Source: Granulicella tundricola MP5ACTX9 (GTDB lineage: Bacteria > Acidobacteriota > Terriglobia > Terriglobales > Acidobacteriaceae). Taken from it: a stretch of 64,000 nt of DNA. The first letter of the stretch is position 1. The number at the start of each line of letters is the position of its first letter. Under the pieces are notes generated by a model. That model was given only the letters and a program-made list of their open reading frames with translations, was not told the DNA's origin and searched no databases. This document shows positions 26,175 through 33,699 of this stretch, one piece after another. Made by a program: the position numbers and the translations under genes. The stretch lies in NCBI RefSeq assembly GCF_000178975.2, contig NC_015065.1, positions 186,001-250,000 on the forward strand, read 5' to 3'.

Positions 26175-27386
26175 ATGCCAGTGACCTTCTCTCGCTCTCT
26201 GATCCTGTGCCTTTGTGCATCCTTCGCGTGGTCCCAGCAGGCTCCCCTCGCCACAACTCCCGCGAAAGCCACGAACGATCAGGTTGCCGCCATGGTCGGA
26301 CGCCTGGAGCTCGACCGCTATAAAGCCACCATCAAGGGCCTCACTCAGTTCGGCGACCGCCGCCAGGGCACGGACCGGAACCGCGCCGCAGTCGACTGGA
26401 TCGAAGCTCAGTTGAAAAGCTACGGCTGCACCAACACGGAGCGGATCAAATACGACTACCAGCCACCCGCCCCCGGAGCCCCGCGCACCCCACGTCCCAC
26501 CGATCCCACAGTCGGCCCCGGCGGCTCCCGCAAACGCGGCAACATCCAGCCCGACACCGTCAACAACGACCCCATGAAGCAGCCCGACGTGAAGCTCCGT
26601 CAGTTGAACACGCAGCCTTCCACCCCCGGTGAACGCGAGGAGGTCTACTGCACCAAGATAGGCTCCAAGCACCCGGACCAGATGTACATCCTCGGGGCAC
26701 ACATGGACGGCATCGGTTGGGGCGAGGCAGCCAACGACGACGGCTCCGGCACCGCCCTCGTCATGGAGCTTGCACGCATCCTCTCCATGCCCGACGTAAA
26801 AACCGATGTATCCATCCGCTTCGCCCTCTGGAACAACGAGGAAACCGGTCTCAACGGAGCCGCTGCTTACGTCGCCCAGCGCAAAGATCTACAAGGCATT
26901 GAATCCCCCGCAGGCTCCGGCAAGTACCCCGAACCCAAGTGGCTCGGCATGGTCCAGCACGACATGATGATGTTCGACCACGGCATGCCCCTGAAGGACG
27001 GCACCATGAGCAAACAGCAGCGCCCGGAAGCTGACGTCAACATCGAGTACCAAGTCACCAGCAAGTACGCCGACGAAGCCATGAAGATGGCCCAGAAGTT
27101 CCAGCTCGCCGACGATAAGTACGCCACCGACTACCCCGCCAATGTGGGCCCTCACATGACCAACACAGACTCCAGCCCTTTCATGGGACTGACGCCGTCA
27201 CTCAGCCTGCGAGAGGTGGAGCGCGGCGCACAGATGGGAGCCGGCTGGGACCCCCAGCACCACCAACCCACCGACGTCTACTCCTTCTACAACGACGACG
27301 ACTTCCGCCTGGGATTGAACTCCGCGCAAATCACTCTTGGAGCCATCGGCAATCTAAGCGGAGCCACCCTCACCGGAACCAGGTAA
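26175..27386 (+). CDS. Secreted M28-family metallopeptidase
   Basis: A 403-residue exported aminopeptidase-like protein. The open frame starts at 26133, but ATG 26175 begins the signal peptide (MPVTFSRSLILCLCASFAWS). Zinc-site motifs of M28 are seen: GAHMDGIGWG (His and Asp), NDDGSGTALVMELAR, WNNEETGLNGA (Glu-Glu) and HDMMMFD. The last zinc ligand, His in an SDH-type motif, is not obvious; the matching place reads TNTDSSPFMG. A Pro/Arg-rich insertion at about 90-140 (PAPGAPRTPRPTDP) is unusual. It probably trims peptides in the periplasm or outside. Confidence 0.87.
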   Translation: MPVTFSRSLILCLCASFAWSQQAPLATTPAKATNDQVAAMVGRLELDRYKATIKGLTQFGDRRQGTDRNRAAVDWIEAQLKSYGCTNTERIKYDYQPPAPGAPRTPRPTDPTVGPGGSRKRGNIQPDTVNNDPMKQPDVKLRQLNTQPSTPGEREEVYCTKIGSKHPDQMYILGAHMDGIGWGEAANDDGSGTALVMELARILSMPDVKTDVSIRFALWNNEETGLNGAAAYVAQRKDLQGIESPAGSGKYPEPKWLGMVQHDMMMFDHGMPLKDGTMSKQQRPEADVNIEYQVTSKYADEAMKMAQKFQLADDKYATDYPANVGPHMTNTDSSPFMGLTPSLSLREVERGAQMGAGWDPQHHQPTDVYSFYNDDDFRLGLNSAQITLGAIGNLSGATLTGTR

Positions 27387-27398
27387 CCTAACCAGCCA

Positions 27399-27434
27399 CG
27401 CGTACCCGCACCTCACACCAGGTGCGGGTACGCG
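27399..27434. terminator. Long hairpin between convergent M28 peptidase and xylB
   Basis: Perfect 15-bp arms (CGCGTACCCGCACCT and its complement) around a 6-base loop. It begins 12 bases after the peptidase stop and overlaps the last xylB codons. No T-run follows on either strand, so a bidirectional terminator or mRNA 3'-end stabiliser is more likely than a standard terminator. Confidence 0.5.
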
Positions 27435-28900
27435 CTGTGCAGCCGCTCCGTGTAAAGCTGGCGCGCACGATCATAAGCCTCCCGAAGCTCGGGCCTGGGA
27501 GTTAGGGTCGCGTCCGCACTAATCTTCGCGCAGCGATCCGCAACCTCCACCAACGTGATCGCCCCCCCATATGCACGGCTGTAGGCGACCATCGCCTGCA
27601 TAGCCGCGCCAAGACAGCCCGACTCTTCCTCCGCGGGAACGCGAACAGACGCGCCAGTCGCATCAGCTAGCAACTGCCTCCAGCCCTCGGACCGCGCACC
27701 TCCGCCGATCACCAGGATCACCTCAGGCCGCCTACCCTTCAGGATCAGGTTCAGCCCGCTCAGTATCCCAAAACTCACCCCCTCCACCGCCGCTCTGACC
27801 AAGTGCGACGCCGTATAGTTCATCGCGGAGATACCCACCAAAGACCCACGCGCCAAAGGCAGATCCGGCGTCCGTTCACCATTGAGGAACGGCAAAAAGG
27901 TCAGCCCGTCCGCACCAGGCTTGATCTCCGCTAGCGCCAGCTCAATCTCCTCCACAGTCTTGCCCAACAGGTTCAGTGTTCCCATCACAACATTGGTGGC
28001 GTTCATCGTGCAGACCAGCGGCAGCCATCCGCCGGAAGACGAGCAGAAAGGAGCAACCTCACCTGTCCGATCGTCGCTCGGATGATCCTGGTAGGAGTAC
28101 ACGGTCGAGGACGTCCCCAGGCTCATCGTCACGACGCCTTCCCGCACATTCCCTGTCCCTATCGCACCCATCATGTTGTCGCCACCACCACTAGAAACAA
28201 TGCACCCGGGCGGGATACCCAACTCCCGCGCAACCTCTTCAAGCACCACACCAACCGTCTCTTCCGAACCCATCAGCGGAGGCAACGCACGGAACAATTG
28301 CCCCGTTCTACCATCGATCGCATCCAGCACCTCACGAGCCCACATGCGCGTACGCACGTCGAAGAATGCCGTCCCAGAGGCATCCCCGTACTCAGCCTTC
28401 ATCTCTCCCGTAAGCCAGAAGTTCAAATACTCATGCGGCAACAAGATATGCCGGATTCGCTTAAAGTTCGCCGGTTCCACCTGCTTCATCCAGAGCAGCT
28501 TGCTGGCGGTATATCCAGTCAGCGGCAGGATGCCGAAGCGCCGCAGACATTCGTCCCTGCCACCCAGCAATTCGATCAACTCTGCGTTCTGCCCAGCGGT
28601 CTGCGTATCGTTCCAAAGCTTCGCCGGGCGGATCACCTCATACGCTTCATCGAGTACCACCAGCCCGTGCTGCTGACCGGAAACACCCAGCGCAGAAACC
28701 TCCGCAGAACCGGCCTGTCCCAGCGCTATCCGCACGGAGCTCTTCAGAGCCTCCACCCACCACTTCGGCTCCTGCTCCCGCGCACCGCTTTCACCTTCAA
28801 TCAGCAGGTGTTTCGCATAGCCGCGACCAAGCGGGCTTCCATTCTCGTCCACCAGCAGAGCCTTGGTGCCCTGCGTTCCACAATCGATGCCTAAATACAT
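27413..28900 (-). CDS. xylB: Xylulokinase
   Basis: A 495-residue FGGY-family sugar kinase phosphorylating D-xylulose to xylulose 5-phosphate. It starts MYLGIDCGTQGTKALLVDE (first phosphate loop) and carries the xylulokinase-type GVSGQQHGLVVLDE and KLWNDTQTA. The ATP-side motifs are SLGTSSTVYSY and VIGGGARSEGWRQLLADATG. Length is typical. It stands alone, about 5 kb from the ROK regulator and 9 kb from xylA. It converges on the M28 peptidase with a long hairpin at the junction. Confidence 0.93.
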   Translation of the reverse strand: MYLGIDCGTQGTKALLVDENGSPLGRGYAKHLLIEGESGAREQEPKWWVEALKSSVRIALGQAGSAEVSALGVSGQQHGLVVLDEAYEVIRPAKLWNDTQTAGQNAELIELLGGRDECLRRFGILPLTGYTASKLLWMKQVEPANFKRIRHILLPHEYLNFWLTGEMKAEYGDASGTAFFDVRTRMWAREVLDAIDGRTGQLFRALPPLMGSEETVGVVLEEVARELGIPPGCIVSSGGGDNMMGAIGTGNVREGVVTMSLGTSSTVYSYQDHPSDDRTGEVAPFCSSSGGWLPLVCTMNATNVVMGTLNLLGKTVEEIELALAEIKPGADGLTFLPFLNGERTPDLPLARGSLVGISAMNYTASHLVRAAVEGVSFGILSGLNLILKGRRPEVILVIGGGARSEGWRQLLADATGASVRVPAEEESGCLGAAMQAMVAYSRAYGGAITLVEVADRCAKISADATLTPRPELREAYDRARQLYTERLHSAYPHLV

Positions 28901-29134
28901 AGCAACAGTCTACGTCTGAGCGGTGGGACGTCGTCAAAGCATCCACCCCTCAGAGGTAGCAGGCGTCCCCGGTTCAGCCTATGCCCGGAACGTCACTCGA
29001 ACTGGCTCATTCACGCCGATCGCATCGCCAGGGCATTCGTCGCGCAGTCCCTGATCCAGACAGGGTTATCAATGGACTTGTCAGATCCCGATTGCCCGAC
29101 GATCATCAAATGCAAGCTTCATCTGGAGGTCTCC

Positions 29135-29518
29135 ATGCAAGAGGAACAAATTCGTGAAGCCCTGAACGCGCATTGGCACGCGTCGGCAATCGGCGATGCA
29201 GACTTGGAACACGATATCTACGATGACAACGCCATCTGCGATTATCCCCAGTCCGGTGAGCGGATCCTTGGACGAAAGAATCTGCAGGCCTTGCGGAGTC
29301 ATCATCCCGGAAAGCCTTCCGGCTTCAACGTCAGACGCATGCTTGGAGAAGGTGATCTCTGGCTCACGGAGTACACCATCACCTACCAGGGTCGCCCCGC
29401 CTACACCGTGAGCATCATGGAGTTCCGTAACGGTAAGGTCATACACGAGACACAGTACTTCGCGGACCCTTTTGAGGCACCGGCCTGGCGGAGTCAATGG
29501 GTTCAGACCACCGCATAA
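29135..29518 (+). CDS. NTF2-like / SnoaL-fold protein
   Basis: A 127-residue protein with the cone-shaped alpha+beta fold of nuclear transport factor 2-like enzymes and binding proteins. Clues are LNAHWHASAIGDADLEHDIY, ICDYPQSGERILGRKNLQAL and MEFRNGKVIHETQYFADPFE, where the FRNGKV...YFAD ending is typical. A strong GGAGGTCTCC lies just before the ATG at 29135; the open frame runs from 29072 but has no such signal. The function of this family varies (isomerases, hydrolases, stress proteins), so no reaction is claimed. Confidence 0.85.
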   Translation: MQEEQIREALNAHWHASAIGDADLEHDIYDDNAICDYPQSGERILGRKNLQALRSHHPGKPSGFNVRRMLGEGDLWLTEYTITYQGRPAYTVSIMEFRNGKVIHETQYFADPFEAPAWRSQWVQTTA

Positions 29519-29581
29519 CGCCAGGTTTCTTTGGGCTTGCACATGCGGTCACAGCGCCGCCTTTATCGGAAGCCTGCAGAG

Positions 29582-29914
29582 CTACTGCATGAAGGTCCAG
29601 GCCTGGATTGCAAGCGACGTGTTCGGTGGCCCACCCGTTATCACGATGCTCATCTCTGGGCCGACGACATTGAAGCTATGGATGATGCCCGTGGTCGTCA
29701 GCGGGAACTGCAGCACCGTACCCCCCACGGTCTGACCGCTGAGTACACCCATGAAGACCTCCACCTGCATAACATGGCCGGCAATCGGTGTTCCCAAAAG
29801 CTCCAGGTTGATCTTGCTATAAGCCGCGACGTTCAGGATTCCTGCAATGCTGATCTCGCCCACAGCATTGAGCGTAAAGGTCTGGAAGTACTTGGTCAGA
29901 AGAGGCGTTGGCAT
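29582..29914 (-). CDS. Conserved-looking hypothetical beta-rich protein
   Basis: A 110-residue protein I do not recognise. It has no signal peptide. Alternating hydrophobic residues (TLNAVGEISIAGIL, VMQVEVFMGVL, FNVVGPEMSIVITGG) suggest a small beta-sandwich; Gly/Pro turns are frequent and no Cys is present. GGAG lies 9 bases before the ATG, which supports translation. It ends 63 bases from the convergent NTF2-like gene; upstream, after a 121-base gap, is the DUF1634 gene on the same strand, so it could be at the tail of the oxdC-tauE-DUF1634 transcript. Confidence 0.65.
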   Translation of the reverse strand: MPTPLLTKYFQTFTLNAVGEISIAGILNVAAYSKINLELLGTPIAGHVMQVEVFMGVLSGQTVGGTVLQFPLTTTGIIHSFNVVGPEMSIVITGGPPNTSLAIQAWTFMQ

Positions 29915-30035
29915 GTTATTGCTCCGAAAGAGTTTTTGTGTCCCTGGCCCTTTCAGAGTCTATGTGCCGGGTTTGGCCCGCGCAACGGATTTCGCAAGTC
30001 ACTCCAAATTTAGATCCCTTCGTCTTCCTCATCCC

Positions 30036-30422
30036 TCAACGCATAAACACGCTGAACCCGAGAGCCCCAAGAACAACTGCCGTAATCGCAGCAAACAGGA
30101 TGTCTCGATCGCGCAGAAAGCTGATCAGCGATAGAACGACGCGCAAGATGGGCGTCGCCATGAGTACAAGGACGCCGATCTCGGCAATCCCTTGGCCGCG
30201 CTCCACTCCACCCCCTCCAGGGTGCATCATCATCCTAGCGATACACCGCAGGGATGAGTACGGAATCTGGCTTCCTTCAAAGCGATGGAAGGATGGATGC
30301 GTCATACCCGTCGCCGGCAGATAGAACAGATAGCCCAACACCCCGAAAGACACAGCCAGCAGAATGCCGGTTCTCAGGGTAATCGCAATTGCCGAAGATA
30401 ATGCTTCATCATGCCTCTTCAT
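30036..30422 (-). CDS. DUF1634 membrane protein
   Basis: A 128-residue protein with three predicted transmembrane helices (about residues 13-35, 78-98, 107-126). It matches DUF1634: SAIAITLRTGILLAVSFGVL, then a loop, GIAEIGVLVLMATPILRVVL and the C-terminal hydrophobic helix. DUF1634 genes are commonly next to TauE/SafE permeases, as here, where its start overlaps the permease stop by 4 bases. It is presumably an accessory part of that transporter; direct evidence is lacking. Confidence 0.87.
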   Translation of the reverse strand: MKRHDEALSSAIAITLRTGILLAVSFGVLGYLFYLPATGMTHPSFHRFEGSQIPYSSLRCIARMMMHPGGGGVERGQGIAEIGVLVLMATPILRVVLSLISFLRDRDILFAAITAVVLGALGFSVFMR

Positions 30423-31255
30423 AGTGTCCCCCGCACGCCCTTAACGATCATCTGGATTGCGATCATCCCGACAACAATCGCGAAGATTCTTCTCAGTGTC
30501 TTCACAGGCAAGCGTGGAAGCAGCCGAGCCCCCACCATGGAGCCGATGAGAACGCCGATCATCACAGGTACGGCCATCTGCGGAAGGATGTATCCGCGTT
30601 TGAAGTAGATCGTCGCACTCGCAACCGCAGTCACACCAATCATGAAGCTGCTCGTCGCAGTCGAGACCTTGAACGGCAGCCCCATCACACGGTCCATCGC
30701 AATCACCTTGAGCGCCCCTGAGCCGATGCCCAGCAGCCCTGAAAGCATACCCGCCACATACATCAGGCTTAGCCCCGTCCCCTCGCGCGAGACAACGTAC
30801 TCCACTTCTTTTCCTTCGGCTCGATAAGTTCCCCCCAGACGCAAACGCCGTGAGAGACTTCCTTGATCTGCGACCACCCCGCCCTCAACGCGCGCCTGGC
30901 TCGCCTGCCAGGCAGAGTGGAGCAGCACCAACCCAAACAGAATTGCCAGGTAGGTCGTCGGAATCTTCCCCGAGATCAACGCGCCACTGATCGCCCCCAG
31001 TGTCGTAGCCACCTCCAGAAAGATACCGACACGAACGTTGCTGAGCCCGTCACGCACATACGCAGCGGCTGCACCGGATGACGTTGCGATAACAGAGATC
31101 AGGCTCGCACCAATCGCATACCCGATGTCGACGCCCAGCATAAGCGTCAACACCGGCGTCACAACAATGCCGCCTCCCAACCCCGTCAGCGCGCCAACCA
31201 GCCCGGCACCAATCGACGAGAGTAAGACGATACCGGTGAATACAAACAGAGTCAT
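30419..31255 (-). CDS. TauE/SafE-family permease
   Basis: A 278-residue membrane protein with about eight transmembrane helices. The first repeat has GAGLVGALTGLGGGIVVTPVL and the second SGLLGIGSGALKVIAMDRVM, the paired Gly-rich motifs of this anion exporter family. The open frame extends to 31531 through the decarboxylase gene, but ATG 31255 follows a strong GAGGAGGG and begins the first helix. It lies 46 bases after the bicupin decarboxylase stop and overlaps DUF1634. Family members export sulfite, sulfoacetate or other small acids; here an oxalate or formate carrier is a reasonable guess from context. Confidence 0.9.
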   Translation of the reverse strand: MTLFVFTGIVLLSSIGAGLVGALTGLGGGIVVTPVLTLMLGVDIGYAIGASLISVIATSSGAAAAYVRDGLSNVRVGIFLEVATTLGAISGALISGKIPTTYLAILFGLVLLHSAWQASQARVEGGVVADQGSLSRRLRLGGTYRAEGKEVEYVVSREGTGLSLMYVAGMLSGLLGIGSGALKVIAMDRVMGLPFKVSTATSSFMIGVTAVASATIYFKRGYILPQMAVPVMIGVLIGSMVGARLLPRLPVKTLRRIFAIVVGMIAIQMIVKGVRGTL

Positions 31256-31301
31256 CCGACCCTCCTCAAAAATGCGGTTAGTGAGCAGTCCAACAGCTCC
31301 G

Positions 31302-32564
31302 CTAGCGGCCAATGACCTCTTGCTTCTCAGCAGGGATCTTGCGTATCGAGGCAGCGTCAAGATTGAGGTGCTCCCGCACCATCTGCGTCGGAAGCCGCCG
31401 GATCCAGTTGTTGAGTGAGACGTCCTGAAACTCGTCCGCCTTGAAGATCTCAAGGAACACCAGATCCGTGTCGCCCGTGTTCTCAATGTAATGACCGGCA
31501 ACAGGCGGCACATACCCGACATCATTGGCATTGAAGTCCATCGTGCGTGCGCGAGACGTCGGCATAAACACAGTCATCCGCGCTTTTCCGGCAATATAAA
31601 ACTGCCACTCCGACGCATTCGGGTGCCAGTGCATCTCGCGCAACCCACCGGGCTTTACCGTGACCAGCCCCGCGGCAATGCTCTTCGAAACAGCAAAGTT
31701 ATGCGAGTCAACCACCCGCACCTCACCGCCCGCAGTCTTCTTAGTCGGAGCCATCGCCTTCAGCTTGAAAGTGTACTGCTGGGGCGCCTGCACGCGCGCA
31801 CCGCCAACCTCCGCACGGTCCGCCGCGAGCGATCCCGGAAGCTCAGACGGAAAGATATACAGCTCGTCCTTCGGTAGCTTAGCCAGTTCACTCGGATCCA
31901 GACCAAGGTTCTTCGCCAGCACCTCATCCGGTGTATGCGCGATCCACTCAGAAAGCAAGAAGGTCCCATCCTCAGAGAACATGCCCTCATCGAACACCAG
32001 CAGAAACTCGCAGCCATCCGGCCCCAGCCCTTGAATCGAATGAGGAAATCCAGCCGGGAAGAACCATAGATCTCCCTCTTCCACATCGTCGATGAAAATC
32101 GTTCCATCCGGATTCAGCACCGTCACCCGAGCCTTACCCGTCAGCATATAAGCCCATTCATCAGCGGTATGCCAGTGCAGTTCGCGGAAGCTCCCTGCGG
32201 TGAGGCGCATATTCACACCCGCAATGTCCTTTGAGGAAGGCAGCTCGCGAGCCGTCACCTGATGCGTCCAGCCGCCCTCCTGCACCCGCTTATGGGCCAG
32301 GTCGAAGGAGTACCAGATCGGCCCTACATCTCCGTGGTCCGTATCAGGAGGCGTGTTGGAGTTGGGGTTCTGCTCTAGCAGCGTCTTATTCTCCTGCCCC
32401 GGATTGCTCGCCGAGTGATCACCTTCCGCCTTGTGAACTTGTGCACGCTCTTGCCCCTGTGCAACTGCAGCCAACGCCACCGTGGCAAGCGCAACGGAAC
32501 CCCGCCCCAGGAAGTTCCTGCGGGACGTATCGATACCAGTCTCTTGATCCTTCGTAATGTTCAT
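31302..32564 (-). CDS. oxdC: Second bicupin oxalate decarboxylase, Tat-exported
   Basis: A 420-residue manganese bicupin related to the one at 23499. ATG 32564 is chosen over 32615 because AAAGGAGCC lies just before it and the twin-arginine signal (SRRNFLGRGS plus an Ala-rich core) then begins near the N-terminus. Cupin 1: RELHWHTADEW and PHSIQGLGPDG. Cupin 2: REMHWHPNASEWQFY and the HYIENTG His. The lid reads MFSEDGTF, closer to the Bacillus SENST lid than the first copy and keeping the Glu. It is followed by the TauE/SafE permease and DUF1634 genes and preceded by a LysR regulator, so the set is likely regulated together. Confidence 0.93.
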   Translation of the reverse strand: MNITKDQETGIDTSRRNFLGRGSVALATVALAAVAQGQERAQVHKAEGDHSASNPGQENKTLLEQNPNSNTPPDTDHGDVGPIWYSFDLAHKRVQEGGWTHQVTARELPSSKDIAGVNMRLTAGSFRELHWHTADEWAYMLTGKARVTVLNPDGTIFIDDVEEGDLWFFPAGFPHSIQGLGPDGCEFLLVFDEGMFSEDGTFLLSEWIAHTPDEVLAKNLGLDPSELAKLPKDELYIFPSELPGSLAADRAEVGGARVQAPQQYTFKLKAMAPTKKTAGGEVRVVDSHNFAVSKSIAAGLVTVKPGGLREMHWHPNASEWQFYIAGKARMTVFMPTSRARTMDFNANDVGYVPPVAGHYIENTGDTDLVFLEIFKADEFQDVSLNNWIRRLPTQMVREHLNLDAASIRKIPAEKQEVIGR

Positions 32565-32658
32565 GCTTGAGGCTCCTTTGCGATGCACATCGTCTGACTG
32601 CATCGACTCCCTCATTAGAGGAGTTGGCCATCAATCCGTCCATTCGAATGAACCGTAT

Positions 32659-32685
32659 GCAGTAATCAGATTTTCTGATTACTGC
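32659..32685. promoter_or_regulatory. 27-base perfect palindrome upstream of second oxdC
   Basis: Arms of 12 bases (GCAGTAATCAGA / TCTGATTACTGC) around TTT. The core TCAGATTTTCTGA fits the LysR-type T-N11-A box exactly. It lies between the end of the lysR gene (2 bases away) and the oxalate decarboxylase start (95 bases downstream on the minus strand). It may be the binding site of the adjacent LysR regulator, or a terminator hairpin of lysR, though no T-run follows. Confidence 0.55.
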
Positions 32686-32687
32686 TT

Positions 32688-33581
32688 TCAGAGAATTTTA
32701 GGTCGCCGCGCAAGTGAAATGAAGTTGCCCACAAGCCGCGACTGCTGCCCTTCCTTCACGGCAATCGCAATCTCGGATCGCAAGGCTCCTGGCAGGTTCT
32801 TCACCACCACGCCACGTCCCTGTGCCAGCACAACCGACCTCGGCAGAATCGCCACACCCTGTCCCGCAGCAACCAGTGCAATGGCGGTGTACATCTCACC
32901 CGTCTCCTGCACGATGTTCGGCGTAAACCCTGCCGCGGAACACAGAGAAACAATCTGATCGAAGAAGCCCGGAGCCCACTTGCGCCCGTAAGCCACAAAG
33001 CGTTCCTCCCGTAGGTCGCCCAGTGAGAACTTGCTCTTCGTAGCGAGTCCGTGATGCACCGGCAGCACAACAACAAATGGCTCCTTATGAATCGGAAGGA
33101 AGTCCAACCCCTTATAGTTGACCGGCAGCCTGACGAATCCAACATCCAACCCATTCGCCGAGAGCTGTTCCAACTGGGTGCTACTCCGAAGATTGATCAG
33201 ATCCAGCTCCACTAGCGGGTAGCGAGTCTGGAACGCAACCACGATCTTCGGCACAATCTCCAGCGCTGCGGACGAAACAAATCCAATCCGTAGCTGACCG
33301 ATCTCACCTAGCGATGCCTTCCGCACCCGTTCAATCGCCTTGGCGGCACGCGCCAGCGTCTCACGCGCCTCGTCCACGAACACCACGCCGGCATCTGAGA
33401 GCCGCACACTCCGTTTGTTTCGGATAAACAACAAAAGCCCCAGCTCTTCTTCGAGCTGCTGAATCTGAGCCGTGAGCGCTGGCTGTGAAAGATGCAGCCG
33501 CTCAGATGCGCGCACAAAGCTCAGCGCCTCAGCCACGGCAAGAAACGATCGAAGATGACGAAGCTCCACGAAATACCTCAT
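32688..33581 (-). CDS. LysR-family transcriptional regulator
   Basis: A 297-residue regulator. The N-terminal winged helix reads MRYFVELRHLRSFLAVAEAL then ASERLHLSQPALTAQIQQLE, with the linker helix LFIRNKRSVRLSDAGVVFVD. The C-terminal periplasmic-binding-like effector domain spans about 90-295 (GQLRIGFVSSAALEIVPKIV; ALVAAGQGVAILPRS). The open frame extends to 33812 but the family start is ATG 33581. It is upstream of and co-oriented with the second oxalate decarboxylase set, with a T-N11-A palindrome between them, so it probably controls that set. It is divergent from the ROK gene. Confidence 0.93.
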   Translation of the reverse strand: MRYFVELRHLRSFLAVAEALSFVRASERLHLSQPALTAQIQQLEEELGLLLFIRNKRSVRLSDAGVVFVDEARETLARAAKAIERVRKASLGEIGQLRIGFVSSAALEIVPKIVVAFQTRYPLVELDLINLRSSTQLEQLSANGLDVGFVRLPVNYKGLDFLPIHKEPFVVVLPVHHGLATKSKFSLGDLREERFVAYGRKWAPGFFDQIVSLCSAAGFTPNIVQETGEMYTAIALVAAGQGVAILPRSVVLAQGRGVVVKNLPGALRSEIAIAVKEGQQSRLVGNFISLARRPKIL

Positions 33582-33699
33582 GCCTGAGCAAAATTGGTAT
33601 TCGCTCTCAGTAAGCCGATACACCACTTCCGCATATCTTATTTCACGTCTCTCCAAGCGATATGATTGCATCACGAAATAAATCAACAAGGGGAGCCGC

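Noticed and set aside
31256-31531. N-terminal extension of the TauE/SafE frame
   Set aside because: It runs antiparallel in frame through the decarboxylase gene end and is Arg/Ser-rich; the ATG at 31255 with GAGGAGGG is clearly better.
32659-32685. Palindrome considered as an IS end or recombination site
   Set aside because: No second copy in the window, no transposase nearby and no target duplication seen.
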